Below are positions 52,459 to 60,609 of a stretch of DNA of 64,000 nucleotides, piece by piece. Position 1 is the first letter of the stretch; every line of letters starts with the position of its first letter. Position numbers and translations under genes: made by a program. Source of the stretch: Alcaligenaceae bacterium (lineage in GTDB: Bacteria; Pseudomonadota; Gammaproteobacteria; Burkholderiales; Burkholderiaceae_B); contig JACCER010000001.1 of NCBI GenBank assembly GCA_013416445.1, forward strand, positions 310,001 through 374,000, written 5' to 3'. Below the pieces are notes generated by a model. It saw nothing but the letters and a program-made list of their open reading frames with translations. It searched no databases and was not told where the DNA came from.

Positions 52459-53496
52459 TCAAAGTCGTCGCTGTCGTCGCTCAGGCGCCTTCGTAGCTTG
52501 AGCTTTCTTTAAAAGCTGTTGTGTTTCTTCCCATTGACGGCGTAAGTCTTCTGCCTGACTCCGATACGACATCGTCTGAGCAGTGGAATCATTCAATTGT
52601 GCTTGAATTTGCTTGGTCTCAAGATTAGCGCGGTCAAGGCTTGTGGTGACGGCTTGTAGAGCACCCTCCAATTGCCCATTCTTTTGACGACTATCGCCCA
52701 GCGTTTGTTGCAGCGTATTGAACTCTTTCCTGTGCTGGATAGCTGCACGCAACGACTCGGCACCCAGAGCGTCAACCTCCTTTTGAAGCTTGGCTGTAGC
52801 AGTGCGCTCACGATCCATATCCAGCAGCATGCGCCTTTCAGTGGATCGTGAGCGCTCTTCGGCCAGTTGTGCTGCGGCGTGCAATTTGTCGAGCTCAGCG
52901 GCAAAGTCACGACGAGCCGCCTCAAGCTGTCGTTGTAATGCCGCATTGTTCTGTTTTGCCTCGTCAAGCCTGGTAAGCAGTGAAGAACTAGCCTCTTTTG
53001 TCGCAGCGAGTTCTTCACGCTGGATGCTTATCTGATCGCCAGCCACCTTAAGCTCACTTTTGAGGCTTTGCGCCGCGAGTCGTTCCGTATCCCGATCAGC
53101 GATTGCTGCAGCAGCCATCGCCTTTGCCTGGAGCACAAATTCCTGAGCTTCAGCGCGATGCGCTGCCAGTGACTCTTGGGCCGCCGCCTGAGCACTCGTC
53201 CATAGCGTGGCAACGAGCTCGCCTGCTAAATTTTTCAGCTCCTCCGGCAAGTCAGGATGCTCAATCCGCGTTCGGCTCTTTTCCCTTAGATCACCCCAGA
53301 ACTTATTCAAGGCTTCAGCCGGCGCGCTCATGCTGCCTTTACGCACCAACTGGTAAAGCTTGTTAGCAGTGGGTGTGATGCCATACCGAAAGAACAGTAG
53401 CGCACAGACCTCACGATAAAGTTCTTGGGTATGGGTAAAGCGCTCGCGCAGCGCCTCGATATCTTGCGAAAGCACAGCATCATTGATGATAGTCAT
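52459..53496 (-). CDS. KfrA-domain coiled-coil DNA-binding protein (TnpT-like)
   Basis: A 345-residue protein. The N-terminal ~115 residues match the KfrA_N type DNA-binding domain (REVCALLFFRYGITPTANKLYQLVRKGSM, FWGDLREKSRTRIEHPDLP). The rest is a long Ala/Glu/Gln/Arg coiled coil (about 120-330). ATG 53496 is chosen as the start of the conserved domain, with GGAA upstream; the longer frame from 53529 adds an A/T-rich leader. KfrA proteins are plasmid-borne repressors or segregation aids; TnpT of Tn4651-type transposons is similar in build. It is divergent from a tyrosine recombinase with a strong palindrome between, the TnpS-TnpT arrangement. It may bind the palindrome and help recombination or repress both genes. 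Confidence 0.8.
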   Translation of the reverse strand: MTIINDAVLSQDIEALRERFTHTQELYREVCALLFFRYGITPTANKLYQLVRKGSMSAPAEALNKFWGDLREKSRTRIEHPDLPEELKNLAGELVATLWTSAQAAAQESLAAHRAEAQEFVLQAKAMAAAAIADRDTERLAAQSLKSELKVAGDQISIQREELAATKEASSSLLTRLDEAKQNNAALQRQLEAARRDFAAELDKLHAAAQLAEERSRSTERRMLLDMDRERTATAKLQKEVDALGAESLRAAIQHRKEFNTLQQTLGDSRQKNGQLEGALQAVTTSLDRANLETKQIQAQLNDSTAQTMSYRSQAEDLRRQWEETQQLLKKAQATKAPERRQRRL

Positions 53497-53497
53497 T

Positions 53498-53527
53498 GTA
53501 TTATTCCATACGTTTATATAATAATAC
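53498..53527. repeat. Inverted repeat next to the coiled-coil gene start
   Basis: GTATTAT (53498-53504) and ATAATAC (53521-53527) are inverted 7-bp arms directly upstream of the start at 53496. This suits an autoregulatory operator. Confidence 0.5.
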
Positions 53528-53564
53528 AACGTAATACGTTAAAAATAGAACTCATTTTTCAATT

Positions 53565-53594
53565 AATTTGACATTATTGATATAATGTCAAATT
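53565..53594. repeat. 13-bp palindrome between the divergent recombinase and coiled-coil genes
   Basis: AATTTGACATTAT and ATAATGTCAAATT are perfect 13-bp arms around TGAT. It lies 40 bp upstream of the recombinase start. It could be a core recombination site, an operator, or both, and contains a TTGACA-like and TATAAT-like hexamer. Confidence 0.7.
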
Positions 53595-53633
53595 ATCAAA
53601 CAAGTACATCCCGCAATTTACGTCGAGCTTCTT

Positions 53634-54830
53634 ATGGCCTCCAATCCCCAAACCTTCACAGCGCTGACTGAAGCCTCATCCTTCGGCGCCGTGCGTATTT
53701 CTCCGGAACTGGACGGGCGCGCCGGTACGAACCGCGCCACGGGCAATCGGCCGCAAATCGCTGCTACCACCGATATCGATGCCATCACAGCCTGGTTGGC
53801 GCGGTTCATGGACTCGCCCAACACGTTTAGTAACTACCGCAAAGAAGCTGAGCGCCTATTGCTGTGGTCTACCCTGGCACTGCACAAACCGGTGTCCTCG
53901 CTTACCCACGAAGACTTACTGGCATATCAGCATTTTTTGAGTGATCCCCAGCCCGCAGCCCAATGGATCATGCGCGCCGGTCGTAAGGTTGGTCGCACGC
54001 ATACCGACTGGCGCCCCTTCGCCGGGCCCTTGGCCCCCACGAGCCGAAGACTAGCCATTACTATTCTGAATTCGATGTTTTCTTGGCTGGTGACGGCCGG
54101 CTATCTGGCTGGCAATCCGTTATCGCTCTCGCGCCAGCGTGCCCGAAAAGCCAAGCCGCGTATCACGCGTTATTTGGATGACGAGGCCTGGAGCGAGGTA
54201 AAGCTCGCTATCAATGCCCTGCCGCGCGACTCCGACCGTGAACGCGAGCATTACTTTCGGCTGCGCTGGCTGTTTTCCTTGCTTTACTTATCCGGGCTGC
54301 GTATTTCAGAAGTCACGAAAAACGACATGGGTAGTTTCTTTTGTCAGCGCGATAAAGACGGCGAGGAACGCTGGTGGTTGGAGGTTACCGGAAAAGGCGA
54401 AAAAACCCGGATCGTTCCGGCGACCAAAGAGCTTATGGCCGAGTTGGCGTGCTACCGGCGTGAGAAGGGCCTAGCGCCCTTCCCTAACCCCGACGAGACC
54501 ACGCCACTGCTGCTGCCCATTGGTCGCCAAACACGTGCACTGACTCGTGCTGCGGTTCACACCATCGTCAAACAAGCCTTTAAGAGTGCGGCTAATCAAA
54601 TCCGGGCGCGTGGCGACGACTTTGAATCAAAGGCGCAGCGCGTTGAACAGGCCTCTGCCCACTGGCTACGCCACACGGCGGGATCCCACATGGCCAACAA
54701 TCAGGTAGATCTGCGCCATGTGCGCGACAACCTAGGCCATGAATCTATCAGCACGACCAACACCTACCTGCACTCTTCGGACAATCTGCGGCATCACGAA
54801 ACCGAAGAGCACCATAAAATTCATTGGTAA
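53634..54830 (+). CDS. Tyrosine site-specific recombinase (TnpS-like)
   Basis: A 398-residue integrase-type recombinase: SAM-like core-binding domain (about 45-160; WLARFMDSPNTFSNYRKEAERL) and a catalytic domain with Arg223 (LSGLRISEV), Lys in the TGKGEK hairpin (about 255), His343 and Arg346 (HWLRHT), His369 (LGHES) and nucleophile Tyr378 (TNTYLH). All catalytic residues are present. The start at 53634 has no clear ribosome site. It is divergent from a KfrA/TnpT-like gene with a perfect palindrome between them. No transposase or phage gene is adjacent, so it may act on a remnant element or in cointegrate/dimer resolution. Confidence 0.87.
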   Translation: MASNPQTFTALTEASSFGAVRISPELDGRAGTNRATGNRPQIAATTDIDAITAWLARFMDSPNTFSNYRKEAERLLLWSTLALHKPVSSLTHEDLLAYQHFLSDPQPAAQWIMRAGRKVGRTHTDWRPFAGPLAPTSRRLAITILNSMFSWLVTAGYLAGNPLSLSRQRARKAKPRITRYLDDEAWSEVKLAINALPRDSDREREHYFRLRWLFSLLYLSGLRISEVTKNDMGSFFCQRDKDGEERWWLEVTGKGEKTRIVPATKELMAELACYRREKGLAPFPNPDETTPLLLPIGRQTRALTRAAVHTIVKQAFKSAANQIRARGDDFESKAQRVEQASAHWLRHTAGSHMANNQVDLRHVRDNLGHESISTTNTYLHSSDNLRHHETEEHHKIHW

Positions 54831-54939
54831 ATTTAAGCCATGCATAATGCTGATGGTTTGCATTAATTGAAATTGACATAGCTCATCAAACGATGACGTT
54901 TTCGATCTTCTATCAAAGCCAGGTCTTTGTAGCTCAGCG

Positions 54940-55123
54940 CTTATCAAGCATTGTGGGTTTGACCTCTGTATACACGGCCGCTGGTTCACTGAATTCTGGG
55001 GCAAAAATGTCAACCTCGCGGCTATCGACGAAATCGCCGCGCCTACATCGCATTTCAATGAGATGCAGCTTGAAGGCTTCGTGCTGAATCCATTTATTCA
55101 AGCTGTTTACAAGAACGCATGAT
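54940..55123 (+). pseudogene. Possible scrap of a SnoaL/NTF2-like gene
   Basis: One frame reads GRWFTEFWGKNVNLAAIDEI then AAPTSHF, recalling the start of ester cyclase/NTF2-like proteins (RWFTEFWG, LVDELAAPD), before ending at the TGA near 55123. There is no good start. Together with the next stretch it shows that 54831-55382 is gene debris, not a live gene. Confidence 0.35.
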
Positions 55124-55199
55124 GACGACAACCATAATCTGGATGTACCGGGCCAGCCCTGATTCGGTCTGGCTGCGCCGTGTGCCCTAGGTAGCCAAG

Positions 55200-55330
55200 T
55201 GGATGGCCCCATCCGATTCGCCGTCGGCCAGACGGTGCTGGGCAAGTTGCTCGTAGGCTGCAGCCAGCACCGTCGGCTGCCGGCCATGCGCAGTTTGCAT
55301 GCCGCAGGCATATGCGGCCTGGAAGAGATT
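55200..55330 (+). pseudogene. Possible scrap of an Ada-type methyltransferase gene
   Basis: One frame reads DGPIRFAVGQTVLGKLLVGC, resembling the segment that opens the methyltransferase domain of Ada/Ogt proteins (FAVGxCxLGxxLVA), then diverges. The active-site PCHR region is absent. Weak support. Confidence 0.3.
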
Positions 55331-55382
55331 TAGTTTGAAAACCTTAAGTTACCTCTTCTACGCCAAAACCTGCTGGACCGAT

Positions 55383-55745
55383 TTATTGAGGGGCAGCAGG
55401 CGCTTCAAGCTTATCGGCATACTTCATCATAATGTCACCCATGGCACGCATCATTTCGCCATGCATTTGCATCATCACTTTTCCGTTGAGCCCACTTTGT
55501 GCACCCATCATCATCGGGCAACCGCCCATCATCCCCATCATGCCGCCTTCTCTCATGCCGCGCTGCATCATGCGCCCCATGCCGGACGAACTTCCATCCT
55601 GTGCCTGAGCATGCATCATGCCCGGCTGATTTGGCATGGCCATGGTATTAGTGTCACTGGGATTGGCTGCCAGGCTTGCGCCGCCTACTCCCAATAAAAG
55701 TGCCGTAAGCGAACCAATAAGCACTACTTTTGTATTCATGTTCAT
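55383..55745 (-). CDS. Small exported Met-rich protein, possible copper binder
   Basis: A 120-residue periplasmic protein: signal peptide to ASLAAN, then an unusually Met/Gly-rich body with MM, GMM, PMMM and MQMHGEMM clusters (over twenty Met) plus a few His. One Cys lies in GGCPMMMG. Met-rich exported proteins commonly bind Cu(I)/Ag(I). No enzymatic domain is present. It is 73 bp downstream of the TlpA-type fusion gene on the same strand. With the thioredoxin-like neighbour and the copper receptor nearby, a role in periplasmic copper handling is likely but unproven. Confidence 0.72.
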   Translation of the reverse strand: MNMNTKVVLIGSLTALLLGVGGASLAANPSDTNTMAMPNQPGMMHAQAQDGSSSGMGRMMQRGMREGGMMGMMGGCPMMMGAQSGLNGKVMMQMHGEMMRAMGDIMMKYADKLEAPAAPQ

Positions 55746-55818
55746 CTCCTGAACTCAAAGAGCTGACCCATCGTCGACAAGGGTATCGTCTGCGAACCGC
55801 AAGGTTCTTTTATCAGCT

Positions 55819-56691
55819 CTATTGTTTTATAAGCCTTTCCGTTTTCTGTTGCAAGGTCTCAGGAGAGATTTCCCCGGCATGCAGGTCTATCATTACTCCA
55901 TCATGAAAGAATAGCGTTATAGGTATCCCCACGGTGCGCAGCTCACGCGCCAGTTCAGTGTTTGGGTCGTACAAGACGTGATCCAGCGAGAGCGATTGTT
56001 GTTGTAAATAAGCCTGCACAGTGGCCAAGTCTTCCGCCTGATTAACAAAAAGAAATGGAATGCTTGGGCTTGCCGCAGCCTGGGCCACCATTGCAGGCAA
56101 CTCACGTCGACAAGGCGGGCACCATGTGGCCCATAAATTCACGACGACAGGACCGGAAGCGTAACTGCGCAACTTGATGTTTGCGCCAGTTGAGTCAGTC
56201 AAGGTCACATCTGGTAGTGGTACTGCGCCCTTGGCATCATCGAGTATGGCGCCTGCAACCATCCATACGAGTGCGCTTGCACCTAGTATCACAATTGCCA
56301 CGCCCCGGCTGCGCCACGGACGAATAATGAAGAAAGCGGAAACACAGGCGGCGACCACGCCTGAGATCCACTCGAACCCGCCCTGCCACATCATCAGGAC
56401 ACGCACTGGGCTGCTGGAAAACGTAGCCCAATGAATCATTACGTAGACGGCTCTTGCCGTGAGCACCCCTGCTATCAAGGCAATGCTGGCCCAACGCTCC
56501 AGGCTTTGGTCTACTTTACGTGTGGCGACGGACACCAAAATGGTAAAACTTAAAAATGCCAGCAACCCCGCAAAAACACCATTTGGAAAAGCCAAAGGTC
56601 CGATAGCAACCATACCCATCAAATAACTTCCTGAAATAAGTATATTACCAAGCCGACCATGTAATTCGTCGAGAAGAACTTGTGTTGCCAA
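55819..56691 (-). CDS. Lgt-like membrane domain fused to TlpA/thioredoxin domain
   Basis: A 290-residue protein. Residues 1-150 form five or six helices resembling prolipoprotein diacylglyceryl transferase-like membrane domains (DELHGRLGN; VLMMWQGGFEW). Residues 158-290 form a TlpA/ResA-type thioredoxin fold with active site WATWCPPC (Cys191, Cys194) and cis-Pro in GIPITLFF. The C-terminal domain should face the periplasm as a thiol-disulfide reductase. The membrane part is not a full Lgt and probably serves as anchor or electron conduit. It lies upstream of the Met-rich protein gene, suggesting it keeps copper-site thiols reduced. Confidence 0.82.
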   Translation of the reverse strand: MATQVLLDELHGRLGNILISGSYLMGMVAIGPLAFPNGVFAGLLAFLSFTILVSVATRKVDQSLERWASIALIAGVLTARAVYVMIHWATFSSSPVRVLMMWQGGFEWISGVVAACVSAFFIIRPWRSRGVAIVILGASALVWMVAGAILDDAKGAVPLPDVTLTDSTGANIKLRSYASGPVVVNLWATWCPPCRRELPAMVAQAAASPSIPFLFVNQAEDLATVQAYLQQQSLSLDHVLYDPNTELARELRTVGIPITLFFHDGVMIDLHAGEISPETLQQKTERLIKQ

Positions 56692-56853
56692 TAGCCAATA
56701 ACGTCAATGAATGTCGCCGACCCCGCTTTCAGATAGACATGAAAATGGGAATAGCCTGGCATTGTTGTCTTCAGTGTGTGTCGTTGAAGTGTAAATTACA
56801 CGGTTGCCGCATACAATCCCCCATCATTTCGATTAACCCAACTCATTCTGACC

Positions 56854-57852
56854 ATGAAGCGACTGCGTCTGCTATTCGACAACTTTACCCTGATACTTAT
56901 TGCGGTAGTTACTGCCGCCACCCTGATTCCAGCACATGGCCAGGGCGCGGTCATATTCGACTGGGCCACAACCCTGGCCATTGCACTGCTATTCTTCCTG
57001 CATGGCGCCAAACTCTCTCGCGGCGCCGTCATTGCCGGCGCCACCCACTGGCGACTGCACCTGTTGGTATTTGCCTGCACCTTCGTCATGTTTCCACTGA
57101 TCGGGTTAGCGCTTAAGCCAGTACTGGCGCCGTTGCTGGGAGAGCCCCTATATATAGGCGTATTCTATCTTTGCGTGCTGCCCGGAACCGTGCAGTCGGC
57201 CATCGCTTTCACAGCTATTGCGCGCGGCAATGTACCAGCGGCGGTATGCAGCGCTTCGGCGTCCAGCCTGATTGGTATTGCCCTGACGCCTTTGCTGCTG
57301 AAACTGCTGCTCGATGCCGACGCCGGCGCCAGCACAGCCTCTACCATGGATGCCGTCACGCACATCAGCGTCCAGTTGCTGCTGCCTTTTCTAAGCGGCC
57401 ATTTCCTGCGTCCCTGGATAGGCGACTGGGTAGACCGCAATCGCCCATGGCTGGCCAGCGTCGACCAGACCTCTATTTTGCTGGTGGTATATACCGCGTT
57501 CAGCGCCTCGGTGATAGGCGGGCTGTGGCAAACCGTGCCAGTAGATGCCCTGCTTATCCTGACGATAATATGCTGCCTGCTGCTGGCCCTGGTGCTTTAT
57601 GCCACGACTTGGCTCGCGCGCCGCTTCAACTTCAACAAAGAAGACGAAATCACCATTGTCTTTTGCGGTTCGAAGAAAAGCCTGGCCACCGGTGTGCCGA
57701 TGGCGCAAGTGCTGTTCAGCAGCACTGCCATCGGCCCCGCCCTGCTGCCTCTGATCATCTTTCACCAGATCCAGTTGATGGTGTGTGCAGTACTGGCCCA
57801 GCATTATCTTAGAAGCAGGCAGCAACTGGTGGCTCAGCCGAGTCCGCAATAA
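56854..57852 (+). CDS. BASS-family sodium symporter (YfeH/SBF-like)
   Basis: A 332-residue protein with ten predicted helices of the bile acid:sodium symporter superfamily, YfeH subgroup. Segments: LAIALLFFLHGAKLSR, FYLCVLPGTVQSAIAFTAIARGNVPAAVCSAS and FCGSKKSLATGVPMAQVLF, the last two being the crossover motifs that bind Na+ and substrate. The natural substrate is unknown for the YfeH subgroup. It is convergent with the copper receptor, with a half palindrome between the stops. It is full length. Confidence 0.88.
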   Translation: MKRLRLLFDNFTLILIAVVTAATLIPAHGQGAVIFDWATTLAIALLFFLHGAKLSRGAVIAGATHWRLHLLVFACTFVMFPLIGLALKPVLAPLLGEPLYIGVFYLCVLPGTVQSAIAFTAIARGNVPAAVCSASASSLIGIALTPLLLKLLLDADAGASTASTMDAVTHISVQLLLPFLSGHFLRPWIGDWVDRNRPWLASVDQTSILLVVYTAFSASVIGGLWQTVPVDALLILTIICCLLLALVLYATTWLARRFNFNKEDEITIVFCGSKKSLATGVPMAQVLFSSTAIGPALLPLIIFHQIQLMVCAVLAQHYLRSRQQLVAQPSPQ

Positions 57853-57883
57853 TGACGGATGTTTGCTGCGGCTGATTGGCGTC

Positions 57884-57902
57884 GCCAGGCGCGTAATCCA
57901 AC
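57884..57902. repeat. Half copy of the dispersed palindrome after the BASS gene
   Basis: GCCAGGCGCGTAATCCAAC lies between convergent stops and resembles the right arm of the repeat family, as in the cueR copy. Confidence 0.4.
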
Positions 57903-57930
57903 AAGCCGCCCGGCCTGCGCCCTGCCAGCC

Positions 57931-59994
57931 CTAATACTTCAGGCTGACTGTCGCCCAAACGGTACGGCCAGGCTCGTTGATGGGCGTATTCGCTGGGTAA
58001 CCGAAGCCAGCGTTACCAGCCAAGTTCAAATGCTCGTGATAAGTCTTGTTGAATAAATTATCCACGCCAACCGTAAAACGCACCCGCTTGCTGGCCGCAT
58101 AACCGCCATTCAAGGAAAATATCCCGAATCCGGCACTGGGGCCGAAATCTTTGCTGACGACATTGCCCTGGCCCTGCGCATAACGTTTCTGCGCCGCTAC
58201 AACACGCCACAAAGCACCGCCCGACCACCTGCCATCGTCGTATGCAACGCTGAACCTGGCCTCCAAAGGAGGGATTTGCGGCAAGGCCTCGCCGGTGCGA
58301 CGATTCTTGCCCCAGGCATAGGCAGCCGTAGCACCCACAGACCAGGCTGGCGCCAACCGGTACGATGCGCCCAGCTCGCCTCCCAAAATACGAGCGCCCA
58401 CGTTGCTGGCTCGAGTCGTAGCACCCATCATCCCAGCCGGCATATAGTTGAACAAGATAAAATCATCCACTTGCCCCGCATAAGCAGAGATCCAGGCCTC
58501 TAGGCTATTGCTTTTATATTGCGCGCCAATATCCAGCTGGGTGGTTTTCTCGGGTTTGATGCCATGAAAAGCATTGGGGGACCCTACGGGCCCCCTTGAC
58601 GGCGAAAATAGCTCCCAATAGTCGGGGAAGCGCTGCACATGACCCAATCCCACGTACATGGTTGCAGGCAGCGCTTCCAAGTCGTGCTCGTAACGCAAAA
58701 AGCCGCTGGCCAGCGTGTCGGTGCGCCGCTCGCCAGCAGTCGGATTGGGCATGGTCATCATGCCGCTGCCAGTCCTTTGGCGGAAATCCTTGACCGACGC
58801 CTTGTCTGCGCGGGCCCCACCGATAATACGGTCGGATTCGCCAACATGCCAGGTGAGTTCAGCGAATGCCCCCATATTGCCAAAGGTGGCATCCTTCACC
58901 CAGGGTTGGCTACTGTATGACTGCATCCCCATCCCGCTGCGTTTGCGATGCCGACTTTCCTGGAAATCCATGCCGGCAACCAGGCCAAGCGCATCCGACC
59001 ATTGCCAGCTCCCGGCGAAACGGCCACCCCAAGTGGCGCGATCTACATTGGATGCCATCGGCATATTCATGCCGCCACCTGGCTTGAATGGCCGCAGCGA
59101 ATAATTATCCATCACATGGTCGGCATAGTTGTAATACACCTGAGCCTCCACTTTTTTTAGTGTCTCGCCCAGATTTTTCTTCTGGAAACGCAGCCCCAGA
59201 CTTTCACGCTTGAACTGCGTGCCGTCCATGCCACGTCCGGCATATCGTGCCTCGCCATCCCCCAAACCGGCATTTAATTCAATCAGGGTGTCGGCATCGG
59301 GTGTAAAACCTAAGGCAATATCAGCGTTCCATTTATCCCAACGCGACGCCACGCGGTTGCCATCGCCATCTTTATAGTCTTGGGAATGCGAGCGATTGGC
59401 AGTCACGCGTGTGTAGACTTTGTCATTACCAGCAGCCAGATCAGCGCTCTGGTCATTGCGACCCCACGAGCCGCCGGTAAGGGCACCATCAAATAAAATT
59501 CCTGGTTCCGTAAACTGTGGCGGATTGCGATCGAAGCGTATGGTTCCCGCCGAAGCACCCGGCCCCCACAATACCGTCTGGGGACCTTTGATGACGGTGA
59601 GCTCATCGAAATTTTCGGGGGAAATATAAGAACTAGGCGAGTCCATGCGCGACGGGCAAGCCCCCGGCATGGAAGAACCATTGACCAGTATATTCAAGCG
59701 CGAACCGAACATGCCGCGCAACACCGGGTCGCCATTACTACCGCCATTACGTATGGCGGAAAACCCAGGGATGGTTTTCAGATAATCCGTACCGTCGCTA
59801 GCAGGCAGCGGTTGACGTGGTTGCTTGGGGTCGGTAACAAAGGTAAGCGGTGATTTTGGTGCAAGCCCTGTCACCACCACTGTTTCCAGCGTAGTAACTG
59901 CGGTGGCATGGGCCATTTGCGAACTGACCACGAACAAGTTGACAGACACGACGGCCCAAAAGCCAGGGCGAAGGAATAGAACATGTTTTGACAT
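57931..59994 (-). CDS. oprC: TonB-dependent copper receptor (OprC/NosA type)
   Basis: A 687-residue outer membrane receptor: signal peptide to QMAHA, TonB-box-like LETVVVTG, plug with SRLNILVNGSSMPGACPSRM, and a 22-strand barrel ending WATVSLKY. Cys113 and Met117 form the CxxxM pair known to bind copper in Pseudomonas OprC; further Met clusters (GGGMNMPM, GMGMQ, GSGMMTM) line later loops. Homologue NosA is required in some denitrifiers for active nitrous oxide reductase. It would import copper used for NosZ and azurin encoded ~40 kb away. It is 77 bp after a DUF2946 gene on the same strand. No operator is evident. Confidence 0.93.
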   Translation of the reverse strand: MSKHVLFLRPGFWAVVSVNLFVVSSQMAHATAVTTLETVVVTGLAPKSPLTFVTDPKQPRQPLPASDGTDYLKTIPGFSAIRNGGSNGDPVLRGMFGSRLNILVNGSSMPGACPSRMDSPSSYISPENFDELTVIKGPQTVLWGPGASAGTIRFDRNPPQFTEPGILFDGALTGGSWGRNDQSADLAAGNDKVYTRVTANRSHSQDYKDGDGNRVASRWDKWNADIALGFTPDADTLIELNAGLGDGEARYAGRGMDGTQFKRESLGLRFQKKNLGETLKKVEAQVYYNYADHVMDNYSLRPFKPGGGMNMPMASNVDRATWGGRFAGSWQWSDALGLVAGMDFQESRHRKRSGMGMQSYSSQPWVKDATFGNMGAFAELTWHVGESDRIIGGARADKASVKDFRQRTGSGMMTMPNPTAGERRTDTLASGFLRYEHDLEALPATMYVGLGHVQRFPDYWELFSPSRGPVGSPNAFHGIKPEKTTQLDIGAQYKSNSLEAWISAYAGQVDDFILFNYMPAGMMGATTRASNVGARILGGELGASYRLAPAWSVGATAAYAWGKNRRTGEALPQIPPLEARFSVAYDDGRWSGGALWRVVAAQKRYAQGQGNVVSKDFGPSAGFGIFSLNGGYAASKRVRFTVGVDNLFNKTYHEHLNLAGNAGFGYPANTPINEPGRTVWATVSLKY

Positions 59995-60071
59995 GATGGT
60001 GCTTCTTCTTTAGCGTAAATAATTGGCGCGCGCGCCCCATAAAACCAAGGGCACGCTTAGAAAACAGATAC

Positions 60072-60506
60072 TTAGCTAAAGAAAAACGGAGGCGCGCGCG
60101 AACCCAGCGGCGGGCCGCGAGCTTCCCCTGTGGGCAAGGCTGTGTTGTCGAAAGCAGGCAATGGCCTGGAAAAAATACCCACAGGCAATACACGAACCGC
60201 CGGCAATACAGGCACGCCCAATGCCTGATGGCTTATTAAACTGAATGGGCACTCGTTGCCCGCAAGCACCGTTTCTGGTTGTTGGTCATCGGTGGCAAAT
60301 AAGCCTGCCAACACCGCCGGAACAGCCAATGCATTACCTGGCGTGATACAAAACGTGATGATGATGCGGCCATCGCGCAAGGCCGTGGTATCGGGCATGT
60401 AGCCGACAGGGATAATGCTGCGTATCATCAGCGCAAGCAATATCAGGCAAGACACGCCATAGGCGCGCCAAGTGTTTACGTAATGATGATATTCAGTCAA
60501 GATCAT
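60072..60506 (-). CDS. DUF2946-family small protein upstream of the copper receptor
   Basis: A 144-residue protein with an N-terminal hydrophobic segment (SCLILLALMIRSIIPVGYMP) typical of DUF2946, a central ITFCITPG, a Cys-containing NECPFSLISH stretch, and a Pro/Ala-rich C terminus. DUF2946 genes are often beside copper TonB receptors; a link to copper handling is assumed, but the function is unknown. It is upstream of, and probably co-transcribed with, the receptor gene. The 60507-60609 gap holds its A/T-rich promoter region. Confidence 0.75.
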   Translation of the reverse strand: MILTEYHHYVNTWRAYGVSCLILLALMIRSIIPVGYMPDTTALRDGRIIITFCITPGNALAVPAVLAGLFATDDQQPETVLAGNECPFSLISHQALGVPVLPAVRVLPVGIFSRPLPAFDNTALPTGEARGPPLGSRAPPFFFS

Positions 60507-60609
60507 ATTGCAAAAATTATAAACAAACTTACAAGCTGTATTGATTGACTAAAATCAGTTTCTACCAACTTGGAACACCACATCGGCCGTATGCTGCGCC
60601 GGAACTATC

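Noticed and set aside
60026-60037. GGCGCGCGCGCC perfect palindrome between the DUF2946 and copper receptor genes
   Set aside because: A simple GC alternation can be palindromic by chance; no second copy in an operator-like position and no T-run to make it a terminator.
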